This document shows, piece by piece, positions 1 to 6,399 of a stretch of DNA of 12,501 nucleotides. This DNA is from CAYPXN01 sp964414715 (GTDB lineage: Bacteria; UBA10199; JADFYH01): contig CAYPXN010000019.1 of NCBI GenBank assembly GCA_964414715.1, positions 1-12,501 on the forward strand, given 5' to 3'. The stretch's first letter is position 1; each line of letters opens with the position of its first letter. A model generated the notes under the pieces. The model did not search any database. It had not been told where the DNA came from and saw nothing but the letters and a program-made list of their open reading frames with translations. The position numbers and the translations under genes are program-made.

Positions 1-1
1 T

Positions 2-133
2 CGGTTCCTTTCTTGTATAAATGAATCTTTTGGTAGAGATCCATTCGATACCAAGAATCCTGGATCCGGCGTATCTTTTTATAATCCCTCTCACTTACCC
101 AATAATATAACCCCTGGTACAATATGTCTGTAA
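2..133 (+). CDS. Possible 3' end of an upstream gene (partial)
   Basis: The second forward frame is open from the window edge for 43 codons and ends at TAA (131-133). The other two forward frames close early. The tail would be rich in Pro, Gly, Asn and Ser and ends in the residues TPGTICL, which is unremarkable protein-like composition. I do not recognise it and no domain can be assigned. An open frame of this length can arise by chance in this base composition, so only the sequence before the window can confirm it. If real, the gene ends 94 bases before the next start and probably runs in the same direction. Confidence 0.35.
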   Translation, partial: RFLSCINESFGRDPFDTKNPGSGVSFYNPSHLPNNITPGTICL

Positions 134-145
134 ACTGGAGATTCC

Positions 146-187
146 CTAAAAATATTTTAGCAACTCTAAAAGCCCCTTATCGATAAG
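146..187. repeat. Two short palindromes upstream of the 736-aa gene
   Basis: An inverted repeat CTAAAA-ATA-TTTTAG lies at 146-160 and a perfect 12-base palindrome CTTATCGATAAG at 176-187, 40 bases before the start codon at 228. Their symmetry and position would suit an operator or a small transcript hairpin. Neither is GC-rich or followed by a proper T-tract, so they do not look like a terminator. No protein-binding motif is recognised. Confidence 0.3.
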
Positions 188-227
188 CTCTTAAATTCAT
201 TCATCAAAACTTTTTTGAGGGGTTGGT

Positions 228-2438
228 ATGACACGTATTGCCGCAGTACAGCCACATCATGATTTATTATCTCGCCTGGAAGCTACTTCCCATTCAAGAC
301 TTACGAGAACACAACTAGAAATAGATGCTCTGGGAGAACAAATAGCTCACGAAGCAAGTGACTTGGGTAATCTCGCTTGCATGACAGGGAGTGGCTTGGT
401 TTTTCGAGGTGTGGGTTTGGGATTGCAATCTTTGGGGCTTGCGCGGACTGTTGCTAAGGGAGCGGCCTTGTTTTCGGAAGCAGTGGCCTTTCGCGCTTCA
501 AGTAATGCCGTCACTCGATTGCGTGGTCAAAGTCCCAGCGAAGATGTTTTTGATAGCAGAGGTTTAGTGAGCACTCTTTTAACTTTTGGATCTTTGAAAG
601 GTGTGGGTGCTTTGGCAGAAGGTCAGAATGCTGTTCTGACAAATGCTTTGCAAGCTTCTACAATGGTGGCCACCCAAAATATTGCCTATGGATTGGGTTG
701 GGCAACAGAACCCCAAGGAAATCTGACCAGTCAATTTGCGCATGCCTTAAGTACCAATGCTGCTTTGAGCGCGGGACAATCTCTCCTTCATTTTGCAACA
801 GGAGGAAGTATTGCGCGTGCGGAAAGAAGTTTGGAGCTGGCCGAGCAGGCCCGAAATTATCGACCTCTTTCACTTGTAAGGGAAACAAGTCCTCTTCGTT
901 CTCCTTTGGGAGTATTTGCTGCTGAATCGGCACAAGCTCCTGGAAGAGAAGTTCCCGCCGATTGGCCTCCGTCCATTGATGCGAGATGGAGCGAAGTAAG
1001 AGAGGGGACAAATTTGTGGAGTGCTGAGCCGGTGAGCACAAATAGAGATTTTGTAAGATCTATTAATCAAGGTGTTTTGAAATTATTGGGCGAAAAAAAT
1101 GTTAGAATTCAATTTGGTTATGGTTCGGGCTTTGACAAATTTGATCCCGCAGAATCGGTGATGAGTCGTGAGCCTGACAATAAATTTGATTTAGTGGTTG
1201 TAGTAAATTCATTTGAAGATGCCTTAAGTCATTTGGGAAATCATTGGGGATTTGAAGGTGCGAGAACGCGGGAAATGATTGAAAATGCTAACAAAGGCGG
1301 AGTTTATTGTCCTAATCCGGATATGCTGGTCGATGGTTTTGGATTGCTAGGGTTTAAGCTCACGATTGTAAGCGCCGAGCGTTTTTATGCAGAAAGAAAT
1401 GGAAAGCCTGCCTTGAATTTTGCTCAATTCAGATTGAAAGATACAATTATTGCTGATTCAAACAATCCTTCAAATCGATTGTTATGGATTGCTGATTCGA
1501 CGGAAACCCCTCGTGTTCAAACACAAATTGATCATGTTGTAGACCATATGTTGGATATTTCTTTCCGTTTGAGAGGGAGTTTTGCTCCCCATCTTTTTAA
1601 ACCTTTTAGATTTCTTTCAAGAAGTATCAGTGTCGCTCGTTTGGTAGAGTGGATGTATGAACTTTCTTATAATATTGAAGGTTACCGAATTTTTGATTGG
1701 GGCAAGAGTAAAAAACTTTTTGCCAAACGACGCGGAGAAATTGCGCCCTTTATGCTAGAGAATGTTCGTAGGTTTATAGAAAGAAATGCCGCAACGGTGC
1801 AGGCTGTCTATCAAGGTAAAGAAATTACTTCAGATCAAATTACCGTCCAAAACTTATATGATATTCAATTACGCGACAGAAGTTTAGCTGCAAGCAGAGC
1901 CCGCTGGAAGGACGCTTCGACTTATACCTCATTACTGATCGATATTAATCGACAGTCATGGCTTGGTTCAAAAGCAGCAATGAACTCTTTAAGAAATTCT
2001 AGATCTTACGAGCATATTGATAATAGTATTTACGGTGGACGTAAAATGCGTAAATGGGTGCATGAAAATGGTGCTATAGCGCGAGTATTGGGAAGGCCTT
2101 TGCTTGCTTTAGTACGAGCAATTAAGCCCGATAAAGTGGATTCAGTAAACTACCCTGTTTTATTTACAGATCTAGCAAGTCAAATTAATGGTTTGTTTAG
2201 AGATAAAATGATTAATCCAGATGAATGGCGTGTTCTGAATGCTGCGTGGATGGCAAATCCAGCAATGACACATATGAGAGATATAGAGATTTTGACTGCA
2301 TTTGAAAGAAATATTTCCACGACAGACATTCCTGTTTATCTGAAATTACTGACTAGAATAGCACGCACTCCCTACAGAGAACCTGCTGTAGTAGAGTGGG
2401 CAGAAGGAAGACTCGCAGAGTTAGAGAATGCTCCATGA
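228..2438 (+). CDS. Large protein with a Tam41/Mmp37-like nucleotidyltransferase domain (putative CDP-diacylglycerol synthase-like)
   Basis: This 736-aa protein starts at ATG 228, five bases after GAGGGG. Residues about 45-190 are Gly/Ala-rich and moderately hydrophobic, without a clear signal peptide. Residues about 275-500 carry landmarks that I recognise from mitochondrial Tam41, which makes CDP-diacylglycerol from phosphatidate and CTP: FGYGSG (296-301), an acidic KFDLVVVV strand (319-326), KGGVYCPNP (356-364), and LSYNIEGYR (479-487), which matches the family's LSYSGDFR-type motif, followed by a Gly-Lys-rich segment. The order and spacing fit the family. Residues about 500-736 look helical and are unassigned. 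The family link comes from motif reading only. Phosphatidate cytidylyltransferase activity is inferred; a different nucleotidyltransferase substrate is possible. A 107-aa ORF follows in the same frame after one TGA, so this may be the main part of a longer protein. No lipid genes lie nearby. Confidence 0.6.
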   Translation: MTRIAAVQPHHDLLSRLEATSHSRLTRTQLEIDALGEQIAHEASDLGNLACMTGSGLVFRGVGLGLQSLGLARTVAKGAALFSEAVAFRASSNAVTRLRGQSPSEDVFDSRGLVSTLLTFGSLKGVGALAEGQNAVLTNALQASTMVATQNIAYGLGWATEPQGNLTSQFAHALSTNAALSAGQSLLHFATGGSIARAERSLELAEQARNYRPLSLVRETSPLRSPLGVFAAESAQAPGREVPADWPPSIDARWSEVREGTNLWSAEPVSTNRDFVRSINQGVLKLLGEKNVRIQFGYGSGFDKFDPAESVMSREPDNKFDLVVVVNSFEDALSHLGNHWGFEGARTREMIENANKGGVYCPNPDMLVDGFGLLGFKLTIVSAERFYAERNGKPALNFAQFRLKDTIIADSNNPSNRLLWIADSTETPRVQTQIDHVVDHMLDISFRLRGSFAPHLFKPFRFLSRSISVARLVEWMYELSYNIEGYRIFDWGKSKKLFAKRRGEIAPFMLENVRRFIERNAATVQAVYQGKEITSDQITVQNLYDIQLRDRSLAASRARWKDASTYTSLLIDINRQSWLGSKAAMNSLRNSRSYEHIDNSIYGGRKMRKWVHENGAIARVLGRPLLALVRAIKPDKVDSVNYPVLFTDLASQINGLFRDKMINPDEWRVLNAAWMANPAMTHMRDIEILTAFERNISTTDIPVYLKLLTRIARTPYREPAVVEWAEGRLAELENAP

Positions 2439-2762
2439 GTGGTTTTGTCAAATTTCACCTATGAAAATTTAAATGCTTTACGTACTCGTTTATCGACACG
2501 TGGCAGCAGAAGAGAGTTGCAAGGACGAGAAATTGGAGCGCTTACAACTTGGTTTGATGCTATAAGACAAACACCAAGAAGTGGTGAAGAAATTGTAAGA
2601 AAAATGATTACGGATATGGAATTGGCTAACGGAGTTTTAACTTCTGGTTTAGCCAAAATTCTTTTAGAAATGGATTCGGACGCATCACTTGCCCCTTCTT
2701 TACATGCTATTATTCAAGAGAACAAAGATCGAATTCTTCAAGCTGCTCGAGTGGGTGAGTAG
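2439..2762 (+). CDS. 107-aa ORF directly following, in frame, the Tam41-like gene
   Basis: The frame continues from the preceding gene with only one stop (TGA 2436-2438) between them, so the GTG at 2439 touches the stop. The first in-frame ATG lies far inside, and no good Shine-Dalgarno precedes the GTG (only a weak AGAG about 11 bases upstream). The predicted product is soluble, mostly helical and charged, with no recognised domain; it ends at TAG 2760-2762. Three readings are possible: a separate protein made by termination-reinitiation at TGAGTG, the C-terminus of an 844-aa protein made by TGA read-through, or the tail of a gene broken by a nonsense mutation or sequencing error. The preserved frame favours a common origin with the upstream gene. 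I do not recognise the product. Confidence 0.5.
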   Translation: MVLSNFTYENLNALRTRLSTRGSRRELQGREIGALTTWFDAIRQTPRSGEEIVRKMITDMELANGVLTSGLAKILLEMDSDASLAPSLHAIIQENKDRILQAARVGE

Positions 2763-2790
2763 TTGAAGCATTTTCTCTTTTCCACAAGGG

Positions 2791-2817
2791 TTGACTTCCT
2801 CGCTTTCACCCTATAAA
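2791..2817 (+). promoter_or_regulatory. Candidate sigma70-type promoter for lysC
   Basis: TTGACT (2791-2796) matches five of six bases of the -35 consensus. TATAAA (2812-2817) is a good -10 but with a short 15-base spacer; shifting to TAAATA (2814-2819) gives 17. It lies between the stop of the preceding ORF (2762) and the structured leader at 2840-2902, so transcription would begin around 2824 and include that structure. Confidence 0.5.
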
Positions 2818-2839
2818 TATGCCAGCATTGTTAATTTGC

Positions 2840-2902
2840 TGTAGAGGCAGATAGCTGTGTCTGTTCTAAATTTGAGGGCGAGCACAGGAGGTTGCCTCTA
2901 CA
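2840..2902 (+). promoter_or_regulatory. Structured lysC 5' leader: 10-bp closed stem enclosing an AGGAGGT
   Basis: TGTAGAGGCA (2840-2849) is perfectly complementary to TGCCTCTACA (2893-2902), giving a 10-bp stem around a 43-base interior. Inside, CTGTG (2855-2859) can pair with CACAG (2883-2887). A consensus AGGAGGT (2886-2892) abuts the 3' arm. GAGG (2888-2891) can instead form a small hairpin with CCTC (2895-2898), which competes with the long stem. This resembles a regulatory leader, plausibly an attenuator or riboswitch for aspartate-family amino acid synthesis. It is much too short for the lysine riboswitch and I recognise no known class. The complementarity is seen directly; the regulatory role is inferred. 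Confidence 0.45.
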
Positions 2903-2926
2903 TTTTATACTTGGATTAAATAAGAT

Positions 2927-4147
2927 ATGTCACTTATCGTTCAAAAATATGGCGGTACCTCGGTCGGCAACATGGAAAAAATCAAGAATGTTGCGAAGCG
3001 GGTGCTTGAAACACAGAAGCAGGGAAATGATCTGGTTGTTGTTGTGAGTGCAATGTCCGGTGAAACGAATCGTTTGGTCGGCTTTGTAAATGAAGCGGCG
3101 GAATTTCCCAGTGAGCGCGAATACGATATGGTGGTTTCAACCGGTGAACAGGTTACCATTGGTTTGTTGGCACTTTGTATTCAACAACTCGGTGGAAAAG
3201 CCATTTCCTTTTTAGGTTCGCAGGTAAAAATTATTACCGATGATGCACATGGAAAAGCGCGAATCGTTTCGATCGACTCTGCAAATATCCAGAAAGAATT
3301 AAAGGCCGGCAAAGTTGTGGTGGTGGCAGGTTTTCAGGGAGTGACTCAGGATAATCATGTGACCACTTTGGGTCGTGGTGGATCCGATACGACGGCAGTT
3401 GCTTTGGCTGCTGCCTTGAAAGCGGATACCTGTGAAATTTATACCGATGTGGATGGGGTTTATACCACCGATCCGAACTTGTGTGCCAATGCACGAAAGA
3501 TTGATAAAATTTCTTATGAAGAAATGTTGGAAATGGCATCGGTGGGTGCCAAGGTGTTGCAAATCCGTTCCGTTGAATTTGGAGCAAAATACAATGTTCC
3601 GATTCATGTAAGGTCTTCATTCAATAATAATCCCGGAACCATTGTTTGTAAGGAGGAAAGTTCCATGGAACAGGTAGTAGTAACCGCAGTCGCTTATGAT
3701 AAAAATGAAGCTAAAATTGCCTTGAGACAAGTTCCCGACAAACCTGGCATTGCGATTAAACTTTTTCAGCCCATTGCCGAAGCCAATATCAACGTCGATA
3801 TGATTGTTCAAAATGTGAGCGCTGAAGGTACTACGGATCTGACTTTTACTCTTCCGAAGGCAGATTTGAAAAAAGCGCTCAAGATTGTGGAAGAAGTGGC
3901 CAAGGAAATTGGAGCCAAGAAAATTGATTCCGATGAAAAAATTGCGAAAGTTTCCATTATCGGAATTGGAATGCGTTCACATGCTGGAGTGGCTGCAAAA
4001 ACTTTTCAAACACTTTCCAAAGAAGGTATTAATATTCAGATGATTTCAACTTCGGAAATCAAGATTTCTCTTGTGATTGAAGACAAGTATACGGAACTTG
4101 CAGTGCGTGCTCTGCACGATGCATTTGAATTGGATAAGAAAAAATAG
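2927..4147 (+). CDS. lysC: Aspartate kinase (aspartokinase), alpha subunit
   Basis: Cytoplasmic enzyme that phosphorylates L-aspartate with ATP to 4-phospho-L-aspartate, the first step towards lysine, threonine, methionine and diaminopimelate. The 406-aa length is normal for the monofunctional class found in Bacillus and Corynebacterium. The N-terminal kinase domain (about 1-240) shows KYGGTSVG (7-14), TLGRGGSDTTA (147-157) and YTDVDGVYTTDP (172-183). Two ACT domains follow (about 262-330 and 342-402) and are the usual site of lysine/threonine feedback inhibition; which effector acts here cannot be read. ATG 2927 is fixed by an in-frame TAA at 2921 and by the typical start MSLIVQKYGG. No Shine-Dalgarno lies at normal distance; the only one upstream is AGGAGGT in the leader stem, 34 bases away. 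An internal start at 3665 probably yields a separate beta chain. cimA follows after 125 bases, probably in the same amino-acid synthesis unit. Confidence 0.96.
   Translation: MSLIVQKYGGTSVGNMEKIKNVAKRVLETQKQGNDLVVVVSAMSGETNRLVGFVNEAAEFPSEREYDMVVSTGEQVTIGLLALCIQQLGGKAISFLGSQVKIITDDAHGKARIVSIDSANIQKELKAGKVVVVAGFQGVTQDNHVTTLGRGGSDTTAVALAAALKADTCEIYTDVDGVYTTDPNLCANARKIDKISYEEMLEMASVGAKVLQIRSVEFGAKYNVPIHVRSSFNNNPGTIVCKEESSMEQVVVTAVAYDKNEAKIALRQVPDKPGIAIKLFQPIAEANINVDMIVQNVSAEGTTDLTFTLPKADLKKALKIVEEVAKEIGAKKIDSDEKIAKVSIIGIGMRSHAGVAAKTFQTLSKEGINIQMISTSEIKISLVIEDKYTELAVRALHDAFELDKKK
3649..3667 (+). promoter_or_regulatory. Internal ribosome binding site and ATG within lysC
   Basis: TAAGGAGG (3649-3656) is a near-perfect anti-16S match lying 8 bases before an in-frame ATG at 3665-3667. 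It is the best-placed Shine-Dalgarno in the window, while the lysC start itself has none at normal distance. In this position it decides a second start within the gene. Confidence 0.75.
3665..4147 (+). CDS. lysC: Aspartate kinase beta subunit from an internal in-frame start
   Basis: Starting at Met247 of LysC, this frame gives a 160-aa product made only of the two ACT domains. In Bacillus subtilis aspartokinase II and Corynebacterium glutamicum LysC, an independently initiated beta chain of about this size, starting at about the same point, pairs with alpha to form the alpha2-beta2 enzyme and carries the effector-binding sites. The strong TAAGGAGG eight bases before the ATG supports the same arrangement here. 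Since the full-length start lacks a good ribosome binding site, beta may be made in excess of alpha. Separate expression is inferred from sequence and family precedent. Confidence 0.65.
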   Translation: MEQVVVTAVAYDKNEAKIALRQVPDKPGIAIKLFQPIAEANINVDMIVQNVSAEGTTDLTFTLPKADLKKALKIVEEVAKEIGAKKIDSDEKIAKVSIIGIGMRSHAGVAAKTFQTLSKEGINIQMISTSEIKISLVIEDKYTELAVRALHDAFELDKKK

Positions 4148-4165
4148 GTAAGGCATCGGGACGGA

Positions 4166-4258
4166 TTTTTCAAAAACCTTCAGACGTTACTTTTGTATTT
4201 CAAACGATACAAATAATTCCAAGAGCCACCTGAAGCTTTTTTCAAAATCATTCCGACG
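4166..4258. repeat. Imperfect 21-base direct repeats flanking an inverted repeat, upstream of cimA
   Basis: The 21 bases at 4166-4186 and at 4238-4258 share 18 identities: both begin TTTTTCAAAA and end in GACG. Between them TTTGTAT (4192-4198) and ATACAAA (4207-4213) form a perfect 7-base inverted repeat with an 8-base spacer. This fills most of the 125-base lysC-cimA gap. It could be a regulatory site or a weak hairpin; the T/A-rich content makes chance partly plausible. No rho-independent terminator is seen, so read-through from lysC is possible. Confidence 0.35.
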
Positions 4259-4272
4259 CCTTTTCAAACACT

Positions 4273-5853
4273 ATGTCTGATGTTGTAAAATTATATGATA
4301 CCACTCTTCGTGACGGCACCCAGGCCGAAGATATTTCTTTTAGTGTAGAAGATAAACTCCGCATTGCTGAAAAACTGGATGAAACTGGAATTCACTATAT
4401 TGAAGCAGGTTGGCCGGGTTCCAATCCCAAGGACATGGAGTTTTTTAAGGAATGTCATAAGCTTCAACTTAAAAATGCCAAGATTACCGCCTTTGGTTCT
4501 ACCCGAAAAGCAAAAGTAAAAGCAGCCCAAGATTCAAATTTAAAATCTCTCTTGGATTCCAAAACTCCGGTGGTGACTATTTTTGGGAAAAGTTGGGACT
4601 TTCATGCAAGTGATGCCTTGCGAATTTCCCTGGAAGAAAACTTGGAGCTCATCTCAGACTCTGTCGCTTATCTCAAAAAAAATGTGGATGAAGTGATCTA
4701 TGATGCAGAGCATTTTTTTGATGGTTACAAAGCAAATCCGGAATATGCCCTCAAAACCCTGAAAGCCGCGGAAGAAGCTGGAGCAGATTGGATTATTTTG
4801 TGTGATACCAATGGGGGATCTTTGCCTTATGAAATTTCCGAGATGACCCAAAAGGTGAGAAGCCTTGTGAAAGCTCCTTTGGGAATCCATTGCCATAACG
4901 ATGGTGAGATGGCGGTAGCAAATTCTTTGGAAGCAGTGAGGGCAGGGGCACGCCAGGTACATGGGACCATCAATGGTTTTGGTGAGCGTTGTGGAAATGC
5001 AAATTTGGTTTCGGTGATTGCAAATTTAAGTTTGAAGCTGAAAATGCCTTGTGTGACTCCGGAACAATTGCGTCACCTTCGAGAACTTTCACATTATGTG
5101 GATGAATTGGCAAATCTGAAACCCAATACCCATCAAGCTTTTGTGGGGAACTCTGCTTTTGCGCACAAGGGCGGCGTTCATGTAAATGCAGTCCTTAAGA
5201 ATGCAAAAACCTATGAGCATATCGAACCGGAGTTAGTGGGAAATCGCCGTCGAGTACTTCTGTCAGATTTGTCGGGGGCTTCCAATATCATTTATAAAGC
5301 AAATGAAATGGGAATTTCTTTAAATGCGGATAGTCCTGTGGTGAAAAAGCTCGTGAAAGATTTGAAGGAATTGGAAGCGCAGGGTTATCAGTTTGAAGGA
5401 GCTGAAGCTTCTTTTGAAATTTTGATGAGAAGAGCTTTAAAGAATCATCGAAACTTTTTTGATTTGGTGGCCTTTAAAGTGGTGGATCAAAAAACTTCAA
5501 AAGACAAATCTCCCAAGTCTGAAGCGAGTATTGAATTGAAAGTAGGAAAACAGAAAGAAAAAAGTTCTGCCACGGGGCATGGTCCTGTGAATGCTTTGGA
5601 TAAAGCTTTGCGTAAAGCTTTGGAAAGATTTTATCCTCAGCTGAAAAATGTAAAACTCATCGATTATAAAGTGCGTGTATTGTCTTCTCGAAATGGGACA
5701 GGTTCTCAAGTCCGGGTCTTAATTGAGTCTTCCGATGGAAAAGAAAAATGGGGAACTGTGGGTGTCTCGGAAAATATTATTCAGGCTTCTTGGATGGCAT
5801 TGGTGGATAGCATTGACTATAAGTTGATGAAAGAATTGGATCATGAATCTTGA
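4273..5853 (+). CDS. cimA: (R)-citramalate synthase
   Basis: Condenses pyruvate with acetyl-CoA to (R)-citramalate, opening the threonine-independent route to 2-oxobutyrate and isoleucine. The 526-aa protein has a DRE-TIM (HMGL-like) barrel at about 4-275: YDTTLRDGTQ (8-17, with catalytic-type Arg13 and metal ligand Asp14), CDTNGG (177-182), HCHND (207-211, metal ligands His207 and His209) and NGFGERCGNANL (234-245, Asn243). A linker region (about 285-400) and a LeuA-type dimerisation/regulatory domain (about 405-520) follow, the usual site of isoleucine feedback. Features such as AEHFFDGYKANP (145-156) favour the citramalate synthase subgroup (long, LeuA-like) over isopropylmalate or homocitrate synthase. 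The neighbouring lysC supports an amino-acid role. No Shine-Dalgarno precedes ATG 4273. The end overlaps the next gene by 11 bases. Confidence 0.93.
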   Translation: MSDVVKLYDTTLRDGTQAEDISFSVEDKLRIAEKLDETGIHYIEAGWPGSNPKDMEFFKECHKLQLKNAKITAFGSTRKAKVKAAQDSNLKSLLDSKTPVVTIFGKSWDFHASDALRISLEENLELISDSVAYLKKNVDEVIYDAEHFFDGYKANPEYALKTLKAAEEAGADWIILCDTNGGSLPYEISEMTQKVRSLVKAPLGIHCHNDGEMAVANSLEAVRAGARQVHGTINGFGERCGNANLVSVIANLSLKLKMPCVTPEQLRHLRELSHYVDELANLKPNTHQAFVGNSAFAHKGGVHVNAVLKNAKTYEHIEPELVGNRRRVLLSDLSGASNIIYKANEMGISLNADSPVVKKLVKDLKELEAQGYQFEGAEASFEILMRRALKNHRNFFDLVAFKVVDQKTSKDKSPKSEASIELKVGKQKEKSSATGHGPVNALDKALRKALERFYPQLKNVKLIDYKVRVLSSRNGTGSQVRVLIESSDGKEKWGTVGVSENIIQASWMALVDSIDYKLMKELDHES

Positions 5854-6253
5854 AAAGCAAAAAGATTCCTTTTTGCAATTAGCCTTGATCAGTATTTGTC
5901 TTTCTTTTGTTTTTTATTCTTTTCATCTTTTGGAATTTAATTCTAAATCTTTTTTCCCCTCGCAATTTCATTTTTTTAGCTCTGCTGAAAAAACAAGCAT
6001 GCAAAGTTTGAAAGTTTTACCTGAAAGTTTGTCGGGAGCTTCTCGGCTGGTTTTGGGTCAGAAAATTAACATTAATACTGCTTCTATTTCAGACTTAGAA
6101 GCCTTGCCCGTGATTGGAAAGAAGCTCGCGGAAGAAATTGTTAAGAATCGTCAAGAAAAGGGAAAATTTGTTAAAACTGAAGATCTCATGCGAGTAAAAG
6201 GAATCAAGGAAAAGAAGTTTGAGAAGATAAAAAACTATCTTGAAGTGCGTTGA
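5843..6253 (+). CDS. ComEA-like helix-hairpin-helix protein with an N-terminal membrane anchor
   Basis: A 136-aa protein. Residues about 11-30 form one hydrophobic segment (uncleaved signal anchor likely), followed by a Ser/Phe-rich linker. Residues about 74-136 are a tandem helix-hairpin-helix domain of the ComEA type: ININTAS (76-82), LPVIGKKLAEEIVKNR (88-103) and the second hairpin MRVKGIKEKKFEKIKNYL (116-133). In competence systems, ComEA binds double-stranded DNA at the cell surface for uptake. The family also includes small proteins of unknown role, and no other competence gene is present here, so uptake is only inferred. ATG 5843 overlaps cimA's end by 11 bases and has no good Shine-Dalgarno, which suggests translational coupling. 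The functional link to cimA is unclear. Confidence 0.85.
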   Translation: MNLEKQKDSFLQLALISICLSFVFYSFHLLEFNSKSFFPSQFHFFSSAEKTSMQSLKVLPESLSGASRLVLGQKININTASISDLEALPVIGKKLAEEIVKNRQEKGKFVKTEDLMRVKGIKEKKFEKIKNYLEVR

Positions 6254-6333
6254 CGCAACGCGTTCTTTATCTTTCTTAGCAACTTAAACAGGCTTCAAGT
6301 TCGATAAATTCACAAAGAGATTAAGGGGGTACT

Positions 6334-6399
6334 ATGCAAACAACCCAAAATCCCTTACAATTAAATAGTTTTTATAAAAATTTTGGGAGGCTTTTGTGA
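6334..6399 (+). CDS. 21-codon upstream ORF (leader peptide) coupled to the FG-GAP gene
   Basis: ATG 6334 follows AAGGGGG (6323-6329) at a 4-base spacing and opens a 21-aa frame beginning MQTTQNPLQL. Its TGA stop (6397-6399) overlaps the GTG start of the next gene in a GTGA arrangement typical of translational coupling. The peptide has no hydrophobic segment and no run of one amino acid, so classic attenuation by codon starvation is unlikely. Its ribosome binding site and exact overlap support real translation; its size allows chance. Confidence 0.45.
   Translation: MQTTQNPLQLNSFYKNFGRLL

Noticed and set aside
80..85. TATAAT as a promoter -10 box
   Set aside because: No acceptable -35 element lies 16-18 bases upstream, and the site falls within an open frame that may be coding.
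658..1041. Minus-strand open frames opposite the Tam41-like gene
   Set aside because: They overlap a well-formed + strand gene with an SD and domain motifs. Their translations are low-complexity or unlike proteins and they have no ribosome binding sites.
2436..2475. TGA at 2436 as a selenocysteine codon
   Set aside because: A bacterial selenocysteine insertion element needs a stable GC-containing hairpin with a specific loop just downstream. Only an AT-rich imperfect hairpin (2450-2470) is present, and the surrounding protein is not a known selenoprotein family.
2820..2926. Lysine riboswitch upstream of lysC
   Set aside because: The lysine riboswitch spans about 170-180 bases with five helices. 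Only about 100 bases are available here and the conserved core sequences are absent.
3234..3620. Minus-strand open frame opposite lysC
   Set aside because: It is the antisense of the highly conserved kinase domain, and its translation is rich in His, Pro and Ser without any recognisable motif.
6246..6275. Terminator after the HhH gene
   Set aside because: GCGTT/AACGC (6247-6251/6257-6261) forms only a 5-bp stem overlapping the stop codon, and the following sequence is pyrimidine-rich without a proper T-run.
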